Origin: Pelomonas caseinilytica
Lineage (GTDB): Bacteria > Pseudomonadota > Gammaproteobacteria > Burkholderiales > Burkholderiaceae_C
Assembly: GCF_021353235.1 (NCBI RefSeq)
Contig: NZ_JAJTWT010000001.1
Span: forward strand, 682,001-746,000
Direction of reading: 5' to 3'
Length of the DNA: 64,000 bases
The translations under genes and the position numbers were made by a program. The notes under the pieces are model-generated. The model worked only from the letters and a program-made list of their open reading frames with translations. It was not told the DNA's origin and did no database searches. Position 1 is the first letter of the stretch; every line of letters begins with the position of its first letter. Below are positions 29,954 through 39,688 of this stretch, piece by piece.

Positions 29954-32900
29954 TCAATAGACGACAACAGGAACAATACCCGGCGCTTTTCGCAGATTCT
30001 CAAAAAGGTGGACATCACTTTCACCAACGTCAATACATCCAGCAGAACCTGGCTTCTTTCCGCCGTGCAAGAAGAAGCCATCACGGCCGAATGTCTTTGT
30101 GCCGGCGTCAGGCTTCAATGGAACTCGAAATCTGCCCCAATCGCCGAGAAGATTTCGAACAATTCCGCCTTCGCTTATTTGCCAAGGTTCAATTGTATAG
30201 GTTCCCAACGGGATCGGACCTTGACCCGATATTGACGTATCTGTCACCCCTGGTCGTCCGGTGGTGTAGTGGTACATCCCAAGCATTTGGCCATTGCTGT
30301 CGTAGTGTGTCAGGTGACCATCATGGACGATGATGGCATCCAGCCCCAAAGGGTCTACTTTGCTTAGCGGATTCCCACTCACATATGCGTAGGTATTGAC
30401 GCCCCCAGTCAAGCCAATGGGATCACTTTGGGTATACCTCCCCACCGTCGGATCGTAATACCGATTCCAGTTGTACCAAAGCCCACTCTCCGCATCCCAA
30501 TACTGCCCCGGGAAGCCGACGTTCAGGCCGCCGATGTTGTCCACCACCACCGCCCGGCTGAACGCATGGTTCGATGCCCGCCACACGACCTGGGCCGCAG
30601 CGTTGGTGACAACTTCAGGCCGGCCGAGATGGTCGTTGTGGCTCGCGTAGAAGGCCCCGCCGCGCATCAGGCCGATCATCTCGCCGTTCAGCCACACATA
30701 GGCCGTGCTGCCCGCGGGGCCGCGCTCGTACAGCAACTCCCCGCCCGCGCCGTAGACGTAGGTCGTCACGCCCGCCGCCGTGCTCTTCCACAGTCGCTGG
30801 TTGTTCGGCGCATAGCCATAGCTGGCCAGCACGTTGCCGCCTGCATCCTTCACCTGCGCCAGGCGGTTGAAGCCGTCGTAGACGTAGGTGTGCACCGCCC
30901 CGGTGGGCGCGTTCTGGGTCATGTTGCCCACGGCGTCGTAGCTGAAGCTGCGCGTGGCGCCGGCGCCGGTCACCGAGAGCAGCCGGTTCGAGGCCGGGTC
31001 GGTGGTGTAGGCGTAGCTTGTACCGTTGAGCGTGTGGGCCTGGCGGTTGCTGTCGGCGTCCAGCCCGAAGCCCTGGTTGGCACCACTGCGCACCACCGAG
31101 TTCAGCCGGTCTTGCGCGTCATAGCCCAGCGACGAGGACTGACTCGATCCATACACCGTGTCGGTGATGCCGGCGATGGTGTCCAGGTTGGGCGTGTAGG
31201 TGAACTGCAGGCCATGCGCGGGGCCGCCGTTGAGGGCGGTGAGCCGGCCGTCACGGTCCAGTGTGGCGATGTGGGGCAGGCCGTTGCCGAAGCGCCAGGC
31301 GTAGCGCTGGGCGGTGGCGGGTTGGTAGAGCATGCTGTCGGCCACGACGAAGCCGCCGCTGCCGGCGTTGCCCAGCACCTTGCTCAGCCGGCCGTAGGCG
31401 TCGTATTGGAAGCTCAGCCACTGGCCGTCGGGATAGGTCATGCCGGTGAGGTTGCCCGTGCTGTCGTAGGTCCAGCCCACGGTGAGGGACTGGCCCTGCG
31501 CCAGCACGGTCTGGCTGCTCAGGCGCCCCCCCACTTCGTAGGCGAACCTCACGCTGCCCCCGGTGCCGGCAGCGGTGGTCAGGCGGCCCTTGCCGTAGGC
31601 GCCTTCGTCATAGCTGAGGGTCTCGGTCTGGCTGCCGGCGGTGCGCGAGATGACGCGCCCGGCAATGTCCCTGCCCAGCATCAGCTGGCGGCCGTCTGCA
31701 TAGGTGGTGGAGGCCAGATAACCCCCAGCCCCGTAGCCAAAGGTCGTCACGCCGGTGTCCGGGCTGACTTGCCGGGTGACTTGGCCGAAACCGTTGTACT
31801 GGTAGCTGGTAACCAAGCCGCGAGGGTCGGTGAAGCTCGCCAACCGGCCGGCGGTGTCGTAGCTGGAAACGCTGGTGCTGCCATCGGGCAGGCGCTGGCT
31901 GGTCAGGCGGCCCAGGGCGTCGTAGTCGAAGGTCGTGGACCGGCCGTCGGCCGTGGTGATGGACTTGAGGTTGCGCGTACCGTCGTAGGTGTAGCTGGTG
32001 CGCTGGCCGTTTTCCCCAACGACCAGAATCGGGCGCTCCGCTTCTCCGTCCACCCATGAGTTGGACCGGAAAGAACCGTATCGGCCGATCAGGTAGTCAT
32101 TGCTCAAGCCAGCCACGACCATCGGCAGATACGGAGGTGGAATATTCGCCCCGTACTCCTGTATGAATGCGGCCTCCAACTCGGCCCGATCGAATGGCTT
32201 GGTGGAAACGCTGCCGTCGACATATTGCGCGGTTTCGCGTCTCGAAAGCGTGTGCCGTTCGTTGGCCACCATACTGAACGTGATAGCGTCACCCAGCCCG
32301 TCGGTGACACTGGAAAGTTTGTCGGTGTCGGTGTACTGGTAAGAGTATCTGGCGCCTGTGGAGGAATTTGTCGAACTCAGGCGACCCGCTGGGTCGTACC
32401 CGTTGCTTGACCACCCGATGTTGGCCACCGCCTGGTAGGTCACCTGGCCTCGATGGTCGTAGCTGATGTTGACGGTCGCGCCATTGGCATCGGTAACCCA
32501 ACCCGGCAGGCCGGCGCCGGTGTAAGCCCCATAGGTGGTGACATGACCCATGGGATTGGTGAGGCGAAGCAGGCGCCCCTTCTCGTCGTATTCAGCCACC
32601 GTGGTGGCCCATCCAGCAGGACCGGCGACTTGCGTGGTCAGGGTCTTGGCAAAGCCGGATGGATACAAGGCATAGGTATAGAACACCTGGCGATCCGCGC
32701 CGCCGGTGAGGGTATCCTTGTAGGTGATCGACAAGAGTCGCGGCACGGCCGCCCCACTTCCGGAGTCGTATGCGAAGCTTGTATCCTGGATCACCTGCCC
32801 GGAGGCATTGAGCGTGGTTTGGCCGGACAGGCGGGGGCCATATTCGTCGACGATATATCCGAACCTAAAGGTCTGCTGCAATGCCGTTCCCGGCGCCACC

Positions 32901-34282
32901 GTCTTTTGCGCCAGGGTGCCATCAGCGTTGAACTGGTAGGTAGTGACCACGCCGGCAGCGTCCGTCGAGCTTGCGATCTGACCCGCGTTGTAGGTTTGCG
33001 CAATCGTTGCGGCCGGGCATGCCGGTGGTACCCCTTGGTAATCGGTGCGCACCAGTTGCTTGCTGCCATTGGTGATGGCGTAGGTGTAGCGAGTGGTATT
33101 GCCACTCTCGTTGGTGTAATCGGTCCAGGTATCTCCATAGGCAAAGGAGTCATTGATGCTTCTGATGACGCGCCCCTGGGCGTCGTAGCTATAACTGCCG
33201 CCGGGCATGCTGTAGGTCAACAGACGCGGATCCCGGGCATCGTCGTATGCGTATGTGGCGGCCTGGACCCACGCGGAGGCCCCGGCAGGAAGAACGGACA
33301 CGCTGCTCAGCATGCCGGTGGCAGCGACGTAGTCGTATTTCCACAGCGAGCCGTCGGGGGCGGTAGCCTGAGTGACATGCACGCCGTCGCCCATCACCAC
33401 GTTGACGCGTTCGCCAAGGTAATTCACGACCGCCTGCAGCCGCCCCGTGGCGGCGTCCCGTTCAAAGACGTACTTCGCGATGTTGCTGTAAGTGCGGAGG
33501 ATTCGGTCGATCGCATAGTAGGCAGGCTTCCCCGCGGGGCGCACGGCCGCGAAAACCAGCGTCTCCGGGCCCATGTAGACCTTGAGCTGCCCTGATACGA
33601 CTTCTGCCCAGATCTGGGCGCCGCCCCGGTTTGCACCGTGCTGGCTGATCCAACTGGGCTGGAGGTAGTAAAGAACACCCGGGGCCGGCGAGGCCAAGGA
33701 CAAATCCAGGGAACTGCCGTCAGGCAAATAGAGCGTGAAACGGCTCGGGTAGCCGTCAACCCACATGGTTACCCAATAGTCAAAACTTGACCGCCACTTG
33801 GGGCCGAACAGAGAGTTGGGCAGGGCCGGAACCTCTGATTGGTAAACCCTGCTCAAACCCAGGCTCAAGTTCGAGGAATGCTTGAAGTCCGAGTGGTATA
33901 TCCGCTTAGCGCCGCTGGACAATACGACAGGGTGCGACGTTGTCTTGTCGGAGGCGGGAACCCCCCTTGAACGGCAGCCCTCGTCCGGACCAGTCTCGGT
34001 GACGCCATCGCCCGCAGTACTCGTATCCGGCAGCCAGGGAGGCGGCATTCCCGTTGTACTGCCGCGAAAGGAGTAACCCGGCCTATTCAGGTTTGCGAGG
34101 TCAGCGCATGCGTCCGGATCGACGTTGCAGTCGATTTTTGTATCGTGAGTGCTCTGGCCATTAACTGTTACACGATCCAGTTTTTCTACAGGTTTGCCCT
34201 GCTGCGCGCTGGCGCTTGACGGCGCCAAAACCCACGTCAACATCAACAGCGCAACCCATTTATTGAAGACTTGATGATTCAT
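29954..34282 (-). CDS. full-length Rhs/YD-repeat polymorphic toxin with L,D-transpeptidase-like tip
   Basis: About 1442 residues. A Sec signal peptide ([20 protein letters not shown], cleaved near SASA-QQ) precedes a DUF6531-like entry domain ([20 protein letters not shown]), then many YD repeats ([27 protein letters not shown]) forming the shell. The Rhs-core end is [20 protein letters not shown] and DPLGL. The ~126-residue tip (29954-30340) has [17 protein letters not shown] and [14 protein letters not shown], which resembles the catalytic His/Ser-x-Gly-Cys motif of L,D-transpeptidase/DUF2778 proteins that act on peptidoglycan. No PAAR or VgrG gene is visible. A GTG at 34318 is an alternative start. 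Confidence 0.9.
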   Translation of the reverse strand: MNHQVFNKWVALLMLTWVLAPSSASAQQGKPVEKLDRVTVNGQSTHDTKIDCNVDPDACADLANLNRPGYSFRGSTTGMPPPWLPDTSTAGDGVTETGPDEGCRSRGVPASDKTTSHPVVLSSGAKRIYHSDFKHSSNLSLGLSRVYQSEVPALPNSLFGPKWRSSFDYWVTMWVDGYPSRFTLYLPDGSSLDLSLASPAPGVLYYLQPSWISQHGANRGGAQIWAEVVSGQLKVYMGPETLVFAAVRPAGKPAYYAIDRILRTYSNIAKYVFERDAATGRLQAVVNYLGERVNVVMGDGVHVTQATAPDGSLWKYDYVAATGMLSSVSVLPAGASAWVQAATYAYDDARDPRLLTYSMPGGSYSYDAQGRVIRSINDSFAYGDTWTDYTNESGNTTRYTYAITNGSKQLVRTDYQGVPPACPAATIAQTYNAGQIASSTDAAGVVTTYQFNADGTLAQKTVAPGTALQQTFRFGYIVDEYGPRLSGQTTLNASGQVIQDTSFAYDSGSGAAVPRLLSITYKDTLTGGADRQVFYTYALYPSGFAKTLTTQVAGPAGWATTVAEYDEKGRLLRLTNPMGHVTTYGAYTGAGLPGWVTDANGATVNISYDHRGQVTYQAVANIGWSSNGYDPAGRLSSTNSSTGARYSYQYTDTDKLSSVTDGLGDAITFSMVANERHTLSRRETAQYVDGSVSTKPFDRAELEAAFIQEYGANIPPPYLPMVVAGLSNDYLIGRYGSFRSNSWVDGEAERPILVVGENGQRTSYTYDGTRNLKSITTADGRSTTFDYDALGRLTSQRLPDGSTSVSSYDTAGRLASFTDPRGLVTSYQYNGFGQVTRQVSPDTGVTTFGYGAGGYLASTTYADGRQLMLGRDIAGRVISRTAGSQTETLSYDEGAYGKGRLTTAAGTGGSVRFAYEVGGRLSSQTVLAQGQSLTVGWTYDSTGNLTGMTYPDGQWLSFQYDAYGRLSKVLGNAGSGGFVVADSMLYQPATAQRYAWRFGNGLPHIATLDRDGRLTALNGGPAHGLQFTYTPNLDTIAGITDTVYGSSQSSSLGYDAQDRLNSVVRSGANQGFGLDADSNRQAHTLNGTSYAYTTDPASNRLLSVTGAGATRSFSYDAVGNMTQNAPTGAVHTYVYDGFNRLAQVKDAGGNVLASYGYAPNNQRLWKSTAAGVTTYVYGAGGELLYERGPAGSTAYVWLNGEMIGLMRGGAFYASHNDHLGRPEVVTNAAAQVVWRASNHAFSRAVVVDNIGGLNVGFPGQYWDAESGLWYNWNRYYDPTVGRYTQSDPIGLTGGVNTYAYVSGNPLSKVDPLGLDAIIVHDGHLTHYDSNGQMLGMYHYTTGRPGVTDTSISGQGPIPLGTYTIEPWQISEGGIVRNLLGDWGRFRVPLKPDAGTKTFGRDGFFLHGGKKPGSAGCIDVGESDVHLFENLRKAPGIVPVVVY

Positions 34283-34732
34283 GCGGCCGAGAAATCTGCA
34301 GAGGTTGCGTAATGCCACCCTTTATCGGTAGGCATCTTGAAGGCAGGCGACGGGAATACTCGCTCTTGATCTGAGCGCCGGGCCATTGCTGTACGGCCCG
34401 CAGGCCCTGGCTACCCGAGCGCACCCAGCAATCAGGTCAGACCACTTTATCAGCTCGACATATGCAAATGACGTTAAATCTTCAGGAATGGTGAATTTTC
34501 ACTAATATTTGGTCCGACCGATTTAATATGTCTTTGAGATTTGGTCCGCCACCAACGCATTTGCCGATATTGCCGGCGTCGCACACATCCTTTTAGGGAG
34601 GGTCTCACCTTGGCCTCATGCCGCTGAGCTGTGGATTGAGCCTGCCCCAACGCCTCGTAAGAGGGCCCTGCCACTGGAATTGCGCAACTTCGTTGAACGT
34701 CAACGAAGGCGCCAAGCGCAGTCAGTCCGGCC
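34283..34732. other. AT-richer intergenic region upstream of rhs
   Basis: No gene is seen in about 450 bp. It is clearly less GC-rich than the neighbours. ATTTGGTCCG occurs twice within about 45 bases (34507-34550). A perfect stem CTTCGTTGA-ACG-TCAACGAAG lies at 34688-34708, a possible terminator for the leftward gene ending at 34733. The region probably holds the rhs promoter and the edge of acquired DNA. Confidence 0.5.
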
Positions 34733-35269
34733 TCAGCTGCGGCCCGGTCTATGCCCCGCCGGGTCCGGCCCGCCCGGTACGGCTTCCGAGGCCTCGCCGG
34801 GCGCGGTGCCGGGCGCATCGCGGCGCGGCCGGCGCGCCGGGCCGGTGTCGTTCTCGTCGAACTCGCTCTCCTCGTCGGCCGCGTCCTGCTCCTCTTCCTC
34901 GGCGTCGGCCTCGTCGCCAGACGCCTCGTCCAACGGCGCTTCGCCCACAGCCGCGAGGGCCGCGTCGGCCTCCACCTCCAGCCCGCCGGGCGTGAAGACG
35001 CGGTCCACGCCGATGTCGGCCCCGTCGCGCACGCCACTGGCGCCGCCTTCCGATTCCGCGAGCGTCTCGCCCAGCGGCAGCGGCGCCACCTGGTCGTCGC
35101 GCAGGGCCACGTCGACGGGCAGGCCGGGGTCGGCATCGTCGTCCTGGTCGTCCAGGCCGACGAGGTCGCTGCCGCTGTCGGTGGTGTCGCTGGGCCCGAG
35201 CCGGGCCTTGCCGCGCCCTTCGGCCTCCGTGGGCGCGGGATCGATGCCGAGCAAGCTGCTGCGTGCCAT
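34733..35269 (-). CDS. acidic hypothetical protein, 178 aa
   Basis: Starts MARSSLLGIDPAPTEAEGRG with GPSDTTDSGSD and GADIGVDRVFTPGGLE, a layout I know from conserved Burkholderiales hypothetical proteins. Very acidic in the second half (EEEEQDAADEESEFDENDTG), probably disordered, with no membrane helix. ATG 35269 follows AAGGAG. Function unknown. It follows the DUF421 gene by 60 bp and may be the last gene of that leftward run. Confidence 0.78.
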   Translation of the reverse strand: MARSSLLGIDPAPTEAEGRGKARLGPSDTTDSGSDLVGLDDQDDDADPGLPVDVALRDDQVAPLPLGETLAESEGGASGVRDGADIGVDRVFTPGGLEVEADAALAAVGEAPLDEASGDEADAEEEEQDAADEESEFDENDTGPARRPRRDAPGTAPGEASEAVPGGPDPAGHRPGRS

Positions 35270-35329
35270 GGCGGTCTCCTTGGGGTCAGCGGGACGTCCC
35301 CGCCCGCTTCATGCGGCAAGGCATGTGCC

Positions 35330-35875
35330 TCAGATCGGCGCGCGGCGCTCCTCGTCGCCTTCGTCGCCCGCCCCGTCCTCGGCATGCTCCTCGCGGATGA
35401 CGCTGATGGCGCCGTCGGGCTCCATGCGGGCGATCTTCACGTCCGCCAGCTTGTCGATGCCGTGGGTGCGCAGGCTGGCCATCAGCTCCGGCACGGTCAC
35501 GAACTCGCGGCGCATGTTGCGCCTGATCATGCGGCCACGGCGCACCAGCACCAGGGGCGGCGGCTCGACGAGCTTGCGCACGGCCTTGAAGCGGAAGCTG
35601 CCCCAGTCCAGCAGCCAGTTCCAGCCCACCAGCGTGGCCACCAGCACGCAGCCTTCGGACACGCTCTGGTAGCCGCCGGCCATGGCGTTCTGCGAGGCAT
35701 CGGCGACGATGACCAGCAGCAGCAGGTCGGGGATGCCGATGGAGCCGGCATCGCGCCGCAGCACGAAGCGCAGCAGCAGGAACAGGAACCAGTACACCAG
35801 GCTGCCGCGCAGCACCAGTTCCAGCGGCGACACGTCGAAACGCATCAGCTCGCCGAGGTCGGGCCATAGCGTCAT
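35330..35875 (-). CDS. DUF421 inner-membrane protein
   Basis: 181 residues. Three N-terminal TM helices (VYWFLFLLLRFVLRR, IPDLLLLVIVADASQNAM, CVLVATLVGWNWLLD) precede a cytoplasmic domain (PPPLVLVRRGRMIRRNMRRE, DKLADVKIARMEPDGAISVI), as in DUF421/YetF proteins. The spore-forming homologues affect membrane properties; the role here is unknown. The start ATG overlaps the lipocalin-like stop (ATGA). Confidence 0.88.
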   Translation of the reverse strand: MTLWPDLGELMRFDVSPLELVLRGSLVYWFLFLLLRFVLRRDAGSIGIPDLLLLVIVADASQNAMAGGYQSVSEGCVLVATLVGWNWLLDWGSFRFKAVRKLVEPPPLVLVRRGRMIRRNMRREFVTVPELMASLRTHGIDKLADVKIARMEPDGAISVIREEHAEDGAGDEGDEERRAPI

Positions 35876-36780
35876 GGCCGGACGTTGAAGCGCAGCCGCC
35901 CCGCGTCGAAGCCGCGGTCGCGGGCAATCTGGGCCAGGGCCTGGCGGCGCTCGGGGTCGAGCGTCGGGCGGCGCGACAGCAGCCAGAGCTGGTCGCGCTC
36001 GGGGCTGCCGAGCAGGGCCTCGTCGTAGCCGGCGTCCACGTGCAGCAGGAAGAGGTCGTTCCAGGCCCAGGGCAGCCATTGCAGCGCCGCCGGCCAGTGG
36101 CTGACCTTGAACTGCGCGCCGTGGCTGCCGGCCACGGGCTGCAGCAGCACCTGGCGGCCCTGGGTGCCATGGCGGTCGACGCGCCGCATCAACAGGTCGA
36201 GCTGGCCGTCCTCGCGCGGCAGCAGGCCCAGCTCGGGCGGCTCGCTGGGCTCGGCCTCCAGGGCCGCCGGCAGTTCGCCGACGAGGAACCAGCGCCCGCG
36301 CAGGCGCATGGGGTCGGCCTCGGCCACGGCCTGCAGCGGCGTGGCGCGGCGCTGGCCGAGCAGGCGCTCGACGAGGGGCAGGCCCAGCGTGACCAGGCTG
36401 CTGGCCGTGGCCGGGCTGATGCGCTGGCGCCAGCGCTCGGGCAGCAGCGGCCAGCCGAGGCCGAGCAGGCGCACCCAGGGAATGTCATGCAGGCGGCTGC
36501 CGCCCGAGCCCGGCGCCGAGGCGGCCACCGTGGCCGGCTCGGGCCGCCGCCACAGCGAGCGCAGGGCCAGGGCGGCGAGCACCACGCCGCCGGCCGGGGC
36601 GAGCAGCCGCGTGGGCCGCAGCTGGCGCCGCGCCTGGCGGGCCAGGCCCGAGACCTCGCGGCGCAGCCTCTCCTCGCGGGCGATCAGCCGCTGCTCGACC
36701 CGCAGGATGCGGGTATCGAGGTCGCCCTCGCCCTCGGGCGGCTCAGCGTGCAGCGGGGTCGGGGACGGCTGGGGGTTCAT
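35872..36780 (-). CDS. lipocalin-like (Blc-type) domain protein with helical N-region
   Basis: 302 residues. An N-terminal charged helix, a short hydrophobic stretch (about 62-75) and a linker precede a lipocalin-like barrel (about 165-300). The barrel has GRWFLVGELPAA, HWPAALQWLPWAWNDLFLLH, GSPERDQLWLLSRRPTLD and RRQALAQIARDRGFD, the Blc C-terminal pattern. Blc proteins bind lipids in the envelope. Unlike Blc it has no lipobox; it may be anchored by its TM segment. It sits in a four-gene overlapping leftward operon. Confidence 0.75.
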   Translation of the reverse strand: MNPQPSPTPLHAEPPEGEGDLDTRILRVEQRLIAREERLRREVSGLARQARRQLRPTRLLAPAGGVVLAALALRSLWRRPEPATVAASAPGSGGSRLHDIPWVRLLGLGWPLLPERWRQRISPATASSLVTLGLPLVERLLGQRRATPLQAVAEADPMRLRGRWFLVGELPAALEAEPSEPPELGLLPREDGQLDLLMRRVDRHGTQGRQVLLQPVAGSHGAQFKVSHWPAALQWLPWAWNDLFLLHVDAGYDEALLGSPERDQLWLLSRRPTLDPERRQALAQIARDRGFDAGRLRFNVRP

Positions 36781-37207
36781 CGGTCGGGGCGGTCGCGGCG
36801 GGTGGCTGGGGACGGGGGTCGGGCGAGAGCATCAGGTGCCGGCGCGTGGCCGGCAGGCGCAGTTGGGGCAGCAGCCGCTTCACGCGCATCACGGCCAGGG
36901 CCATGACGACGACGTTGAACGCAATGGCCAGCAGCAGCGCCCCGGCCAGCGGCATGCCGGCCGAGACGAGCAGCCGGATCAACGCGCCCCACAGCACCAG
37001 CCAGGCCGTCACGCCGAGGATGGCCACGGCCACCAGCAGCGCGACGATCTGGATCAGCGCCTGGACGGCCCGCTGCAGCTCCAGCGACAGCAGCTCGACG
37101 CGGTCGCTGACGAGCCCCTGCACGTCCCGCCAGAGGCCGTGCAGTTGCTGCGGCAGGCCGGGCGATGCGGGCCCGGCGGCGTGGGTGTCTGGCGTCGGTT
37201 CGGCCAA
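36743..37207 (-). CDS. phage-holin-superfamily (DUF1469) membrane protein
   Basis: 154 residues. An amphipathic N-helix (LWRDVQGLVSDRVELLSLEL) is followed by two TM helices (IQIVALLVAVAILGVTAWLV and AGALLLAIAFNVVVMALAV), the pattern of DUF1469/YqjE proteins. TTG 37207 with TGAGG upstream is the likely start, since upstream ATG positions overlap the DUF883 gene. Next to a DUF883/YqjD-like gene, as in the E. coli yqjDE pair. The stop overlaps the lipocalin-like start by 38 bp. Confidence 0.78.
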   Translation of the reverse strand: MAEPTPDTHAAGPASPGLPQQLHGLWRDVQGLVSDRVELLSLELQRAVQALIQIVALLVAVAILGVTAWLVLWGALIRLLVSAGMPLAGALLLAIAFNVVVMALAVMRVKRLLPQLRLPATRRHLMLSPDPRPQPPAATAPTDEPPAVPDPAAR

Positions 37208-37214
37208 GGCGGCC

Positions 37215-37598
37215 TCAGCGCGCCAGGCGGCCGACCAGCACGCCGACGGCGAGGGCGGTTGCGAGGGCGGCCAGGGGATGGTCGCGCACGGTGGCGCGCA
37301 GGCTTTCGGCCCACTCCTCGCCCATCTCGCGGGCGTCGCCGGCGCGCTGGCTGATGGCATCGCTGGCGGAGCTCACGCCGTCCTGCAGCTTCTGGACGGC
37401 GGGCGCGGCGCTCTCTGCCATGCGGTCGATGGCGCTGTGCGCACCCTGCACCACGCGGTTCAGCATGTCGCCCGCGGCCTGGGCGTCATTGCCCGAGGCG
37501 GACGAGCCCTGGGACGTCGCGGGCGACTGGCCGCCGGCGCTGGAGGTCGCGGGAGAGGCGGAGGAGGTGGGGAAAGGCGTGTCGGCGTTGGTGGCCAT
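37215..37598 (-). CDS. DUF883/ElaB-YqjD-like membrane-anchored protein
   Basis: 127 residues. A Ser/Gly-rich N-region and a helical middle (DMLNRVVQGAHSAIDRMAE) precede a C-terminal TM with DHPLAALATALAVGVLVGRL, typical of YqjD/ElaB, tail-anchored proteins reported to bind ribosomes in stationary phase. ATG 37598 follows GAGGACC. It is the first gene of the leftward operon 37.6-35.3 kb. Confidence 0.82.
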   Translation of the reverse strand: MATNADTPFPTSSASPATSSAGGQSPATSQGSSASGNDAQAAGDMLNRVVQGAHSAIDRMAESAAPAVQKLQDGVSSASDAISQRAGDAREMGEEWAESLRATVRDHPLAALATALAVGVLVGRLAR

Positions 37599-37849
37599 GG
37601 AGAGGTCCTCGAAGTTGACGTGGGATGCGGAAGCGGTGGTGCCCGGACCTCCTGGCAAGCCGCATGCCGCCCACGGGACGCGGGCGGCGGGGGGGAAGAC
37701 CGGCGGGCCCTCGGCGCGGCGGGCAAGCGCGCCCACGGCACACAGGCCGGCGAGCAACGGCCCGCTGGGGGTTCAGGCATCGCCGACACGTTGAAGAACT
37801 TGCCGCAGTGCTTGCCTCGCCGACGGCCGACGGGGCCGCCACGGCTTAG

Positions 37850-39420
37850 CCTGGATATTTCGCGAGCCAAGGTCGGCAGCCTCGTTGCCGAAGCCGTTGT
37901 CATAGGTATCTGACGCCAATGACAACCGAGGACTGCCGATGCCAAAGTGTACAAACGGGACCGTGGGGTTCGGCAAGGTCGGACGTCGGGTGGTGCAGGC
38001 GGCGTTCGACGGCGGCGACATCTGCAGCGAAGGCGGTGCGCCGCTGCTGCGACTGGTGGATGAGCGCATCGGACTGACCCGCGCGGCGGCCCGGGTGTTT
38101 GCTGACAGTCGCCGCGCGGCCAGCGTGCGCCACGACATGCGCAGCCTCCTGGCGCAGCGCGTATACGGCCTGTGCTGCGGCTGGGAGGACGTGTCCGACC
38201 ACAACAGCTTGCGGCGCGACCTGGCGCTGCAGACTGCCTTGGGCAGCGATCAGGAACTGGCCTCGGCGCCCACGCTGAGCCGGCTGGAGACCTCCGCCAC
38301 CACGGCCCACGCCACGGCGCTGCACGCAGTGCTGCTCGAGCAGTTCATCGCCAGCCACAAGGCGCCGCCCGACGAACTGGTGCTGGACATCGACGCCACG
38401 CACATGCCCCTGTACGGCCAGCAGGAAGGGGCGCACTTCCACGCCCACTACGACAACTACTGCTACCTGCCGCTGTACGTGTTCTGCGGCCAGGACGTGC
38501 TGGCCTGCGTGCTGCGTCCGAGCTGGCGCGACCCGGCCAGCGTGTTCAGCGCACTGATCAAGCGGATCAAGGACACGCTGCGCCAGGCCTGGCCGCGGGT
38601 GCGGCTGGTCGTGCGCGCGGACTCGGGCTTCTGCCGGCCGCGGGCGCTGCGCCGCTTCGATGCCTGGGGCATCGACTACGTCATCGGGCTGCAGAAGAAC
38701 GCGACGCTCGAATGGTTCTCCGCGCTGCCCAGCCTGGCGCTGGCCGAGCAGTACCAGGCCGGCGGCGCCAAGCAGCGCCTGATCGGCGAGTTCCAGTACG
38801 CCTCGCGCAACTGGGAGCGCGAGCGTCGCGTGATTGCACGGCTGGAGCACGGCGAGCAAGGCGCCAACCCGCGCTTCGTGGTCACCAGCCTGGGCGGCGA
38901 TGCGAGCGAGCTGTACGAGCGGCTGTACTGCGCGCGCGGCGAGGCGGAGAACCGCATCAAGGAAGCGCAGCTGGACCTGTTCGGGCGGCGCGCCAGTTGC
39001 CGGCGCTTCGCGTCCAACCAGTTGCGGCTGCTGCTGGCGGCGCTGGCCTACACGTTGATGATCAACCTGCGGCGCCTCGCGCTCAAGGGCACGGAGCTGG
39101 AGCGCGCCTGTGCGGCCACGATCCGCGTCAAGTTGCTCAAGATCGGCGCGGCAGTGCTGCGCAACACGCGCCGCGTGCGCCTGCTGCTGGCCTCGCAGCA
39201 TCCGCTCAAGCACGTCTTCCTCACGGCCGCACGCGCGCTGGCGCCATAACTCCACCACAGTGCTGTCCCCGGCACGTTGACGAACAACGGGGGTAAGGGG
39301 GCGGTGCGTCCGCGTCGCTCCGCCGGCCCTGATCAACGCGCCAGCCGCCGCGTCAGCGCCGCCGGCGCACCTCCTCGACGCCGCAAGCCGCCGATTGCGA
39401 GTACTCGTGAAATATCCAGG
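37850..39420 (+). mobile_element. complete IS1380-family insertion sequence
   Basis: Terminal inverted repeats CCTGGATATTTCGCGAG (37850-37866) and CTCGTGAAATATCCAGG (39404-39420) match in 16 of 17 positions. A 4-bp target duplication TTAG is present on both sides (37846-37849 and 39421-39424). One transposase gene fills the element. The intact ends and duplication suggest a recent insertion. Confidence 0.95.
37939..39249 (+). CDS. IS1380-family transposase
   Basis: 436 residues, the expected length. It has the DDE RNase-H fold blocks LDIDATHMPLYGQQEGAHFH, VVRADSGFCRPRALR and a late YCARGEAENRIKEAQLDLF, with the C-terminal RRASCRRFASNQLRLLLAAL region typical of IS1380/IS1380-like enzymes. No frameshift is seen, so it should be functional. 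ATG 37939 lies 73 bp inside the left repeat. Confidence 0.95.
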   Translation: MPKCTNGTVGFGKVGRRVVQAAFDGGDICSEGGAPLLRLVDERIGLTRAAARVFADSRRAASVRHDMRSLLAQRVYGLCCGWEDVSDHNSLRRDLALQTALGSDQELASAPTLSRLETSATTAHATALHAVLLEQFIASHKAPPDELVLDIDATHMPLYGQQEGAHFHAHYDNYCYLPLYVFCGQDVLACVLRPSWRDPASVFSALIKRIKDTLRQAWPRVRLVVRADSGFCRPRALRRFDAWGIDYVIGLQKNATLEWFSALPSLALAEQYQAGGAKQRLIGEFQYASRNWERERRVIARLEHGEQGANPRFVVTSLGGDASELYERLYCARGEAENRIKEAQLDLFGRRASCRRFASNQLRLLLAALAYTLMINLRRLALKGTELERACAATIRVKLLKIGAAVLRNTRRVRLLLASQHPLKHVFLTAARALAP

Positions 39421-39421
39421 T

Positions 39422-39688
39422 TAGGGCCTGTTCACCCTACGGCAGGGGTCGCGTTGCGACCAAAAGGCCCGCGAGCAAGGCGCGAAACGAAGCTTGGGTA
39501 GGCCCCAAGCGAGGCTTCGCAACGCCGCGCGCGGGCCTTTTGGTCACAACCCGAAGGGAAGGCCATCCCCCAGGGGCCACTCGGCGTTGCACCGCTTGCC
39601 CGCATATCAATGCGGGCGGCGCGCTGCGCCTTGATTGGCCCCTGGGGGATGGCCTTCGCGACCCCTGCCGTAGGGTGAACAGGCCCTA
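39422..39688. repeat. 267-bp three-stem palindromic element with perfect 32-bp ends
   Basis: Ends 39422-39453 and 39657-39688 are perfect 32-base inverted repeats (TAGGGCCTGTTCACCC...). Inside are a 16-bp stem GACCAAAAGGCCCGCG (39458-39473 with 39530-39545) holding further nested pairing, and a 22-bp stem (39558-39579 with 39636-39657). The last bases supply the stop codon of the SDR gene. The IS1380 element has inserted at its left edge. No protein is encoded. Confidence 0.85.

Noticed and set aside
29954..34282. Rhs gene as part of a type VI secretion cluster
   Set aside because: No VgrG, PAAR, EagR or T6SS structural gene is visible within the window, and the protein has a Sec signal peptide.
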